NCBI GenBank assembly: GCA_000434735.1
Contig: FR881236.1
Location: 1 to 40,646 of the forward strand
Direction of reading: 5' to 3'
DNA length: 40,646 bases
From: Bacteroides sp. CAG:530
Lineage (GTDB): Bacteria > Bacteroidota > Bacteroidia > Bacteroidales > Bacteroidaceae
Every line of letters begins with the position of its first letter. Position 1 is the stretch's first letter. Below the pieces are notes generated by a model. It saw nothing but the letters and a program-made list of their open reading frames with translations. It had not been told where the DNA came from and searched no databases. This document shows, in pieces, positions 16,967-24,623 of this stretch. Both the position numbers and the translations under genes were made by a program.

Positions 16967-17905
16967 ATGAGTAAAGATAAGCATAATACAAAAAATGAAA
17001 TAAAACCTTTTGTAAAGTGGGCTGGTGGGAAAAGTTCGCTAATAAAACACCTCATAATGCATTTGCCAAATGATTTTGCAGAACAAAATGATATAACATA
17101 TATAGAACCTTTTGTTGGAGGTGGGGCAATGCTTTTTTACATGCTTACGCATTACCCTAATATAAGACGAGTTATCATTAATGACGTTAATAAAGACTTG
17201 ATGTGTTGTTACCAAATGATAAAGAACAATCCACAACTCTTGATTAAGTTGCTAAATGATATTAGTAATGAATTCTATGCGCTCGACAACATTGATAAAA
17301 AGACGAATTTTTATTATCAAATTAGAGAGCGATATAATAATGAAGATTTAACTAAAGAAGAACGTACCGCATATTTTATATTTTTGAATAAAACTTGCTT
17401 TAATGGGCTATACAGAGTTAATACCAAAGGAAAATTTAATGTACCTTTTGGCAAATATAAAAAACCAAAAATTTGCGACAAAGATATAATAATGTCAGAT
17501 CACGAACTTCTTAAGAAAGTGGATATACATGTTGGGAACTATGACAAAATGATAAAACATTTAGGGCGTGGATATAATTTTTTATACATGGATCCACCTT
17601 ACCGTCCTCTTTCTGGCACATCAAGTTTCATAGAATATACACGTAATGTTTTTGATGATACAGAACAAGAAAAGCTAAAAGAATTTTGCGATCTACTTAA
17701 TAGCAAGGGGTGTAAAATCATGCAAAGCAATTCAAATTCTTTAGACAATGACGGAGAATCATATTTTACTAAATTATATGCAAACTATAACATTACGTAT
17801 ATAGAAGCACATCGATTTATTAATGCATATGCAGGTAAACGAGAAAAAGAGACAGAATTACTCATTATGAATTATTATAATTCTTCAAACAGTACGAACA
17901 AGTAA
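16967..17905 (+). CDS. D12-class DNA adenine-N6 methyltransferase (Dam-like)
   Basis: This 312-residue enzyme transfers a methyl group from S-adenosylmethionine to the N6 of adenine in DNA. The motifs are in the D12/Dam order: PFVKWAGGK at 14-22 and EPFVGGGA at 47-54 (cofactor binding), FNGLYRVN at 145-152, the catalytic DPPY at 209-212, and the C-terminal RFINAYAGKR...ELLI at 283-300. All key residues are present. Dam, DpnM and EcoRV-type enzymes belong here, so the target could be GATC or another site. I choose the ATG at 16967 over 16946 because conserved sequence begins soon after. It is A+T-rich and is followed 11 bases later by the nuclease-DGQHR gene, so it probably supplies the protective mark of a restriction-like cassette. 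Confidence 0.93.
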   Translation: MSKDKHNTKNEIKPFVKWAGGKSSLIKHLIMHLPNDFAEQNDITYIEPFVGGGAMLFYMLTHYPNIRRVIINDVNKDLMCCYQMIKNNPQLLIKLLNDISNEFYALDNIDKKTNFYYQIRERYNNEDLTKEERTAYFIFLNKTCFNGLYRVNTKGKFNVPFGKYKKPKICDKDIIMSDHELLKKVDIHVGNYDKMIKHLGRGYNFLYMDPPYRPLSGTSSFIEYTRNVFDDTEQEKLKEFCDLLNSKGCKIMQSNSNSLDNDGESYFTKLYANYNITYIEAHRFINAYAGKREKETELLIMNYYNSSNSTNK

Positions 17906-17916
17906 ATAAGCATAAT

Positions 17917-20253
17917 ATGGTATCTTTAACAATATCTCAAAAACAAGATTTTTTAAATCATATGACTGATGACCAGTCTACACTTATCAAGAAATTTAAA
18001 GCTAGAAAAACTCCATATTATACAAGAAGTATTGGAATCAACGAGTTAGATGATTATATAGCTGAAGGATGGGAGGAAGTATCCACATCAAAACATAAAG
18101 CTAAAATTCAGAAACTCAAGCCTGAAGGAGTGAAGCTTGAGGATGATATATGGTGCATGTTTTATAATTTAGGTTTTAGAAATCTAAATTATGATGAAGA
18201 CTTATCTGTTCAATGGGGAGACAATCCAGAAGATCGACATCAGTTAGATGTTGTGGCTGTAGGAGATGAAGCCATATTTGTTGTTGAATGTAAAGCAACC
18301 GCTAAGCTTAAACCAGCATCTTTTAAAAAAGAGATAGGTGAAATATGTCTTTACAGAGATGGGGTAATAAAAGCATTACGCCAAATATATGGCGACGAGA
18401 AAAAAGTAAAATTTATCTTTGCGACTCGTAATTACACATTTGCGGAAGGATGTGATGATGAAAAGAGATTAGCCGATAATAAAATTTTTCAATTTACAGA
18501 TAATACGTATGACTATATAAACAGTCTAATCAAGTCATATAAATCCACGGCGATTTATCAGTTCTATGGATTAATGTTTAAGCATGAGCGTATTAATAAA
18601 GAAAAAATCCGTATCCCTGCACTAAAAGGTACAATGGGAGGCCATAATTATTATATGTTATCAATAGAGCCAGCTAAATTACTAAAGATTGGCTTTGTTT
18701 TGCATAGAACAAAAGTCAATACTCAAATAACGATGCCTACTTATCAGCGATTACTTGTTCCATCTAGATTAAAGGGTATTGGAGAATTTATTGATAAAGG
18801 AGGATATTTTCCTAATACTATTATTGTCAATTTTGATGACTCCAATAAAAAGAATAGAATTCAATTTGAACAGGCAGCAGGCGGCTCTGACGACACAAAA
18901 ACCAAGTTAGGATATCTAACTATTCCTAATGCATATTGCATAGCATATATCATTGATGGTCAGCATAGAGTATATGGCTATGCAGGATCAAAATATAAAG
19001 ATACAAATACGATTCCTGTTGTTGCGTTTGATGGATTACCATCAGAAGAACAACTTAGGATTTTCATGGATATTAACGAACACCAAAAGGCTGTAAATCC
19101 TGGTTTACGCTTGGATTTGACAGAGGATTTAAATTGGGATTCTCCACGCTTAGATTCTCGATTAAAAGCATTACGCTCATCAATTATAAAGCAACTTGGT
19201 AGTGGTAATAACAGTGTTCTATCTCGAAAAATATCTATTGGCGAAGATTCAGCAAAACTAGCATTCAAACCATTTGACACAGCATTATCACAATCATCAT
19301 TACTGCCAAAAGCAACATCAAAGGAGTTTACTAAACATACTGATGTATGCCTATATAACACTAATTGTGTTGACGCAAGTAAAGCAATGAATGATTCTCA
19401 AAGGCGTGTATCAAACTTAATAAAAGATTGCTATGCATATGTATATCACAAAATGAGCAATGAGCATAAAGATGAATACGAACAATTCATAGAATGCAAT
19501 CGTGGAACATATGCTTTCATATCATTAATTGCGTCATTAAATGAGAATCTTATTTCAAACAACGTCTTATCACAAACATCTAGCACCAAAGAACAGGTAG
19601 ATAAAATGTCTACATATTTCGATGTTTTAATAGATTACTTGTGCGACATGCCTACTGAAGATAAAAGCCTAATATTATTATCAAAAGGTGCTGGAGCTGA
19701 CACTTGTTGGTTTAGGAAGTATCAAAATGCAATACACAGAAAAATTTCGTCTTACAATCCTGAAGGACTAAATGCTTGGCTGGAGACGCAAAATAAAGAT
19801 CTACAAGAAGAAGGGAAAAAGTTTGGCAGACAAATTGAAAAAGATATAAAGACTCGTATTCTTAGTAAACTAGAAGATCTCTACGGTGATACTTGGGAAA
19901 ATAAAGTTAAGAAGATTAAGGGAAAATGCTTCCAACGCATGGACGACAATGATGATTCAGAAATGCAGGATTGGACAGACTTCATGACCTTGCAAGATTA
20001 TAAAGAAATTATAGATACCAATTGGAATGTACGTAAAGAAGATGACAATTCATTTAAAACATTTGAAGATGAATTTTCTATAAAAGTTTCAGAATCGTTT
20101 AGGACAAAGACTGAAAAACTAAAATGGATTAATGATCTGATTTCATTTAGTAAAGCATGGACAACAACAAAAGGGAGAGCTTTATCTCAAGCAGAAGTAA
20201 ATGAAATACAATCAATTTCACAAAACTTATCGCCTAATGAAGATTTCCAATGA
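17917..20253 (+). CDS. PD-(D/E)XK nuclease-like and DGQHR (DndB-like) fusion protein
   Basis: A 778-residue protein with at least two recognisable parts. Residues about 70-175 look like a restriction-endonuclease fold: Glu75 in the first helix, then LDVVAV (Asp111) and FVVECKA (Glu124, Lys126), the D-x12-E-x-K signature. Residues about 245-420 form a DGQHR domain, as in DndB of the DNA phosphorothioation system, with IDGQHRVYGYAG at 346-357 and FMDINEHQKAVNP at 383-395. The remaining about 350 residues are charged and helical with no motif I know. In Dnd systems DndB binds DNA and regulates modification; here a DGQHR module fused to a nuclease, beside a methyltransferase and a helicase, suggests DNA sensing and cleavage. 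This is inference. The last four bases overlap the helicase start. Confidence 0.8.
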   Translation: MVSLTISQKQDFLNHMTDDQSTLIKKFKARKTPYYTRSIGINELDDYIAEGWEEVSTSKHKAKIQKLKPEGVKLEDDIWCMFYNLGFRNLNYDEDLSVQWGDNPEDRHQLDVVAVGDEAIFVVECKATAKLKPASFKKEIGEICLYRDGVIKALRQIYGDEKKVKFIFATRNYTFAEGCDDEKRLADNKIFQFTDNTYDYINSLIKSYKSTAIYQFYGLMFKHERINKEKIRIPALKGTMGGHNYYMLSIEPAKLLKIGFVLHRTKVNTQITMPTYQRLLVPSRLKGIGEFIDKGGYFPNTIIVNFDDSNKKNRIQFEQAAGGSDDTKTKLGYLTIPNAYCIAYIIDGQHRVYGYAGSKYKDTNTIPVVAFDGLPSEEQLRIFMDINEHQKAVNPGLRLDLTEDLNWDSPRLDSRLKALRSSIIKQLGSGNNSVLSRKISIGEDSAKLAFKPFDTALSQSSLLPKATSKEFTKHTDVCLYNTNCVDASKAMNDSQRRVSNLIKDCYAYVYHKMSNEHKDEYEQFIECNRGTYAFISLIASLNENLISNNVLSQTSSTKEQVDKMSTYFDVLIDYLCDMPTEDKSLILLSKGAGADTCWFRKYQNAIHRKISSYNPEGLNAWLETQNKDLQEEGKKFGRQIEKDIKTRILSKLEDLYGDTWENKVKKIKGKCFQRMDDNDDSEMQDWTDFMTLQDYKEIIDTNWNVRKEDDNSFKTFEDEFSIKVSESFRTKTEKLKWINDLISFSKAWTTTKGRALSQAEVNEIQSISQNLSPNEDFQ

Positions 20254-21899
20254 TTAATTACAACGAATTCTATCAGAAAGACATCACTTTGCGTGATTAT
20301 CAACAGTTTGCTAAAGAAAAAATCTTTAGCAATTGGAATGTAATCGACAATATTTTATACCAAATGCCTACAGGCACAGGAAAAACACGATTATTCACGT
20401 CTATTATACGTGATATAAGTGTTTGGGGATTAAGACATAATATTAAATATCGCATTTTAATAGTTGCCCATCGAAGTGAACTGATAGAACAAAGTTCCCG
20501 TAGCCTTGACAAATATCACATTATACATGGTGTTTTAGCTGGCACAATGAAAGACAAAAGAGATTTAACACAACCAATTCAAGTAGCATCTATTCAAACG
20601 ATTACACATCCTTCTAATAGGTGTTTGATTAAAGATCTTCAATTCGATTTCATAATAATAGATGAAGCTCATCATGCTATTGCCAATTCTTATCAAAGAC
20701 TTTGGGAATACTGTCCAAATTCAAAAAAATTAGGCGTAACGGCAACACCATGGAGAATGAATAATTGTGGGTTTGCTAATATCTTTGATTTATTTATACC
20801 ATCAATGTCGATTAAAGAATTCACCCAAAAAGGATGGTTAGCTCCATACAAATATTATTCAATACCTAACAATTCTGAAATTATCAAATCAATTGAATCA
20901 ATAAAGGATTTTGACATAGATGGGGATTACAAAATTAGTGCATTAACAGAAGTCGTAGATACATTACAAATTAGAGCTCAGTTATACAATAGCTATGAAA
21001 AATATGTTTCTAGGAAAAAAGGTATAATCTACAGTTTATCTCGTGAACATAGTGAGCACATCTGTACTCAATATCGCAATTGTGGCGTATCTATAGAAAC
21101 TATTGATAGTAAAACACCTATAAAAGCACGTGAAAGTATTATAAAAGCTTTCAAAGACGGAAGAATAGACGTTATTGTCAATGTTGATATTTTCTCAGAA
21201 GGTTTTGATTGTCCCGACATTGAATTTATTCAATTAGCAAGACCTACAAAGTCATTAGTTAAATATATTCAGCAAGTCGGTCGTGGGCTAAGAAAAAATG
21301 GGAATAAACAATGTATTATATTAGATAATGTAGGCATGTATACCCGTTTTGGACTACCTGATGAAGATAGAGATTGGGAAGCTTATTTTTATGGTAAAAC
21401 TATTGAAGAACTAAATAAAAAAGGAACACATAATTCAAGTAGAATAACAAGAGAATTTCAAGAAGAAAAGATCAGTGAAGGAAATGAAACGATGGTACTA
21501 ATACAAGACGTTGCAAAACAAATGACGATCGTAACAGATTCTCCTTCAAAAGAAATTCAAGACAATGAAACTGAACAAAATTTAAGATGCTTTTCAATCA
21601 CCAGCAAAAACTTTAATTCAGGCAAATATCTAATAGAAGAGAATGAGTTAGGCTTTTATATTATAAATGTACGTACTAAAAAGAGATTGTTCCTAACAAA
21701 AACAAAGACTTTCCATGGAGGTATCATTGTTATCAACAAAGAAAAAAACAGAAATTATTTTACTATAATTAAAGCATTATCATCAGACACTTTGCAAACT
21801 GCATCAAGTAGAATCATAGGCACCATTGTTAAAGAAGGGTTAATTATGAAATTCACTTCATTTGACAAGTCTGTCATAGATTTAAATGTTACGGTATAA
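20250..21899 (+). CDS. SF2 DEAD/DEAH-type helicase
   Basis: A 549-residue superfamily 2 helicase/translocase related to the motor parts of type I and III restriction enzymes. Visible motifs are RDYQ (Q-like, 15-18), Walker A MPTGTGKT at 39-46, IIIDEAHH at 136-142, the TAT of motif III at 164-166, NVDIFSEGFDCP (motif V, about 311-322) and QQVGRGLRK (motif VI) at 341-349. The last about 170 residues are not recognised and could hold a DNA- or partner-binding domain; no nuclease motif is visible, which fits the nuclease being in the preceding protein. The ATG overlaps the upstream stop (ATGA, 20250-20253), so the two proteins are probably made in fixed ratio. Confidence 0.9.
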   Translation: MINYNEFYQKDITLRDYQQFAKEKIFSNWNVIDNILYQMPTGTGKTRLFTSIIRDISVWGLRHNIKYRILIVAHRSELIEQSSRSLDKYHIIHGVLAGTMKDKRDLTQPIQVASIQTITHPSNRCLIKDLQFDFIIIDEAHHAIANSYQRLWEYCPNSKKLGVTATPWRMNNCGFANIFDLFIPSMSIKEFTQKGWLAPYKYYSIPNNSEIIKSIESIKDFDIDGDYKISALTEVVDTLQIRAQLYNSYEKYVSRKKGIIYSLSREHSEHICTQYRNCGVSIETIDSKTPIKARESIIKAFKDGRIDVIVNVDIFSEGFDCPDIEFIQLARPTKSLVKYIQQVGRGLRKNGNKQCIILDNVGMYTRFGLPDEDRDWEAYFYGKTIEELNKKGTHNSSRITREFQEEKISEGNETMVLIQDVAKQMTIVTDSPSKEIQDNETEQNLRCFSITSKNFNSGKYLIEENELGFYIINVRTKKRLFLTKTKTFHGGIIVINKEKNRNYFTIIKALSSDTLQTASSRIIGTIVKEGLIMKFTSFDKSVIDLNVTV

Positions 21900-21955
21900 A
21901 GCAAATATGAAGACTGTAAAACAAGAAACCATACCTACTAACTAGAAGCGACCAG

Positions 21956-22149
21956 ATGCAAGCAATTTTGGAATTTATATGAAATAATCCCATAATCACT
22001 AGAGCTAAAATATCAGAAAAAACAAGACTTCATAACAGCAGTGTAATAATGTAGATTGAAGATGTTAGTTAATGATAATGTTAATACAACGTATCGGTCG
22101 TCATAATGGAAACAATTGGCATATTCACAAGAATAATATTAGAAAATGA
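21956..22149 (+). pseudogene. decayed winged-helix domain (end of a RecG-like/AlbA_2 ATP-binding protein?)
   Basis: Joining two frames recovers a typical winged-helix sequence: QAILEFI-stop-NNPIITRAKISEK, then TRLHNSSVI, an in-frame stop, and after a frameshift LIQRIGRHNGNNWHIHKNN before a final stop at 22147-22149. This resembles the C-terminal helix-turn-helix of the transcriptional-regulator/ATP-binding (AlbA_2, RecG-like) proteins common in Bacteroidales. At least two internal stops and one frameshift rule out a working gene. A few more codons (KTVKQETIPTN) from 21907 may be part of the same wreck. The rest of the protein is absent, so only a fragment survived here. Confidence 0.65.
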
Positions 22150-22340
22150 CACTCTAGATTTTTAGATTATAGTACATTGATAAATGCCATCACTATGTAT
22201 GTCATACTATATTACCAAACAAACCAAAGCCAATTCCCCTACGAACAAGCCTTCATCAAAAAACATTCAGATGCAACCCTACTCAGAAGGCTTCTTAAGG
22301 CCGATTCCTATCGATTTTTGAGAACAAGAAAAAACATTGA
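22150..22340. other. spacer after the decayed gene
   Basis: A 64-codon frame (22177-22371) is open but has no plausible promoter, family or coding character. I see nothing else here. Confidence 0.4.
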
Positions 22341-22417
22341 GATGGTTCAAACAAAACATTGCGATGATTAGAACCAAAGATTACGATGGCTCAAACCAAC
22401 CATCGCAATCTTTGGTT
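22341..22417. repeat. imperfect direct repeat and 18-bp hairpin
   Basis: GATGGTTCAAACAAAACATT (22341-22360) is repeated imperfectly as GATGGCTCAAACCAACCATC (22386-22405). Overlapping it, 22372-22389 pairs with 22400-22417 at 17 of 18 positions around a 10-base loop. It has the look of a dispersed intergenic repeat or a terminator at the right edge of the island. The tract from 22418 to 22573 contains nothing I can name. Confidence 0.6.
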
Positions 22418-22573
22418 TGCGATTCGCATTCTTTTTCGAGCAATTTTAGTGTGCGTAATTTTTATCGTTCATTATAGAAGACGGACTTTTATCGCATCAC
22501 TCCACTTATTCTACGAAAGGCGCAAAGCCGACAGTTGCACACTCATGAAATTCGTTATTTCGGCAAGAATCAT

Positions 22574-22581
22574 TAACTTTG
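22574..22581 (+). promoter_or_regulatory. -7 element of topB
   Basis: TAACTTTG matches TAnnTTTG and lies 37 bases before the topB ATG. The expected -33 element is only partial (TTC at 22551-22553). Confidence 0.45.
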
Positions 22582-22618
22582 CCATTAGTTTCAATAGAAA
22601 AGTCAATCTCTTAACAAC

Positions 22619-24610
22619 ATGATAGTTTGCATTGCCGAAAAGCCCAGTGTGGCACGAGACATAGCCGAGGTGCTCGGTGCACGTACAAAAAAAGACGGAT
22701 ATATAGAAGGCAACGGATACCAAGTTACTTGGACGTTCGGCCATCTGTGTACGCTGAAAGAGCCGCACGAGTATACTCCGGCATGGAAGGTGTGGAGCTT
22801 GGGAAGTCTTCCCATGATTCCGCCACGGTTTGGTATTAAACTGATTAACGACTCTGGCATAGAGCGACAGTTTCATATCATAGAGGGACTTATGCAGAAA
22901 GCTGACGGCATAATAAACTGTGGTGATGCCGGACAGGAGGGAGAGCTTATACAGAGATGGGTGATGCAGAAGGCTGGTGCACACTGTCCGGTGAAACGTC
23001 TGTGGATTTCATCGCTTACCGAAGAAGCTATACGCGAGGGATTTGCAAAGCTGAAAGACCAAGCTGAATTTCAACCGCTATATGAGGCGGGACTGAGTCG
23101 TGCTATAGGCGACTGGGTACTGGGCATGAATGCTACACGCCTGTATACTTTAAAGTACGGACAGAACAAACAGGTACTTTCTATAGGAAGGGTGCAAACT
23201 CCTACGTTGGCGCTCATCGTAAAACGACAATTGGAAATAGAAAACTTTAAACCTGAGCCTTATTGGGAACTGAAAACTGTGTATAGAGAAACTACGTTCA
23301 GCTCTACGAAAGGTAAGTTTACAAGCAAGGAAGAAGGCGAGAAGTTCTTAGAGACTGTGCGCAATGCTCCGTTCACCGTAACGGATGTATCGGCAAAAAA
23401 AGGTACAGAGGCTCCTCCCCGACTGTTTGACTTGACTTCACTACAGGTGGAGTGCAACAAAAAGTTCGGCTTCTCTGCCGACATGACTCTGCAACTTATA
23501 CAGTCGCTTTACGAAAAGAAAGTGGCTACCTATCCGCGTGTAGACACCACATTCTTGAGTGATGATATTTATCCTAAGTGTCCGGGCATATTGGCGGGAC
23601 TGAAGAGTTACGAAGCGTACACAGCGCCTCTGTATGGAAAGAAATTAATAAAATCGAAGAAGGTATTCGATAACTCTAAGGTTACAGACCACCACGCCAT
23701 CATCCCTACCGGAGTACAGCCGCAGGGACTGAGCGACATGGAGCAAAAGGTGTTCGACTTGATAGCCCGTCGGTTCATAGCCGTTTTCTATCCCGACTGT
23801 AAATTCTCTACTACCACCGTATTAGGCGAAGTGGAAAAAGTAGAGTTCAAAGTAACCGGAAAGCAGATTTTAGCCCCGGGATGGAGAGTGATATTCGGAA
23901 AAGACCAACAAGAAGAAACTAAGGATGGCGACGAAGAACGAGTTCTCCCTGTGTTCAACATAGGAGAAAGCGGTCCGCACGTGCCAGACCTGAACGAGAA
24001 ATGGACTCAGCCGCCAAAGCCGTATACCGAAGCTACTTTACTGCGTGCCATGGAAACGGCAGGTAAGTTGGTTGATAATGACGAGCTACGCGATGCACTG
24101 AAAGAGAACGGTATAGGACGTCCGTCTACCCGAGCAGCCATCATAGAGACCCTGTTCAAGCGTCACTACATACGTAAGGAAAGAAAGAACCTGATAGCCA
24201 CCCCTACCGGAGTGGAACTGATACAGCTGATACGCGAAGATTTGTTGAAATCGGCAGAGCTAACTGGTATCTGGGAAAAGAAGTTGCGCGAGATAGAACG
24301 CCGTAGTTACGATGCCGCCACTTTCTTAAACGAACTGAAGCAGATGGTGGCAGAAATTGTGAATAGTGTATTGTCGGACAATACCAACCGACGTGTAACC
24401 ATTATGCCCGAAGAGACTCCTGCCAAAGCGATAGAAAAAGCGGCGGCACGAAAGAAAGCCGCCAAGAAGAAGGCTACAGCTACACCACAAGGAGATACCA
24501 TTATAGGTACACCTTGTCCGCTATGTGGTAAAGGTACTATTATAAAAGGCAAGACCGCCTACGGATGCTCGGAGTGGAAAAACGGCTGCACATACCGCAA
24601 GCCGTTTTAA
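22619..24610 (+). CDS. topB: DNA topoisomerase III
   Basis: This 663-residue type IA topoisomerase relaxes and decatenates DNA by single-strand passage. The Toprim domain begins at residue 1 (MIVCIAEKPSVARDIAEVLG) and holds CGDAGQEGEL at 101-110; the DAG form replaces the DPD of E. coli TopB, a variant found in other bacterial TopB proteins. GRVQTPTLALI at 190-200 and the catalytic Tyr305 in ATYPRVDT are intact. The tail has an Ala/Lys-rich linker (about 600-630) and a single zinc-ribbon-like finger (CPLCGKG...YGCSEWKNGC). It ends 13 bases before the convergent methyltransferase gene, with no visible terminator between them. It marks a return to core-genome composition after the island. Confidence 0.95.
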   Translation: MIVCIAEKPSVARDIAEVLGARTKKDGYIEGNGYQVTWTFGHLCTLKEPHEYTPAWKVWSLGSLPMIPPRFGIKLINDSGIERQFHIIEGLMQKADGIINCGDAGQEGELIQRWVMQKAGAHCPVKRLWISSLTEEAIREGFAKLKDQAEFQPLYEAGLSRAIGDWVLGMNATRLYTLKYGQNKQVLSIGRVQTPTLALIVKRQLEIENFKPEPYWELKTVYRETTFSSTKGKFTSKEEGEKFLETVRNAPFTVTDVSAKKGTEAPPRLFDLTSLQVECNKKFGFSADMTLQLIQSLYEKKVATYPRVDTTFLSDDIYPKCPGILAGLKSYEAYTAPLYGKKLIKSKKVFDNSKVTDHHAIIPTGVQPQGLSDMEQKVFDLIARRFIAVFYPDCKFSTTTVLGEVEKVEFKVTGKQILAPGWRVIFGKDQQEETKDGDEERVLPVFNIGESGPHVPDLNEKWTQPPKPYTEATLLRAMETAGKLVDNDELRDALKENGIGRPSTRAAIIETLFKRHYIRKERKNLIATPTGVELIQLIREDLLKSAELTGIWEKKLREIERRSYDAATFLNELKQMVAEIVNSVLSDNTNRRVTIMPEETPAKAIEKAAARKKAAKKKATATPQGDTIIGTPCPLCGKGTIIKGKTAYGCSEWKNGCTYRKPF

Positions 24611-24623
24611 CACAAACGGTTAA

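Noticed and set aside
17498..18235. GATC sites inside the island as evidence for target specificity of the methyltransferase
   Set aside because: GATC occurs several times here with no obvious depletion or enrichment, so the sequence does not reveal the target.
22177..22371. 64-codon frame between the decayed gene and topB
   Set aside because: No promoter, no family, low-complexity composition, and it runs into the repeat cluster.
16271..22573. The island as an insertion sequence, integrative element or prophage
   Set aside because: No transposase, integrase, relaxase, phage structural gene or clean terminal repeat is visible.
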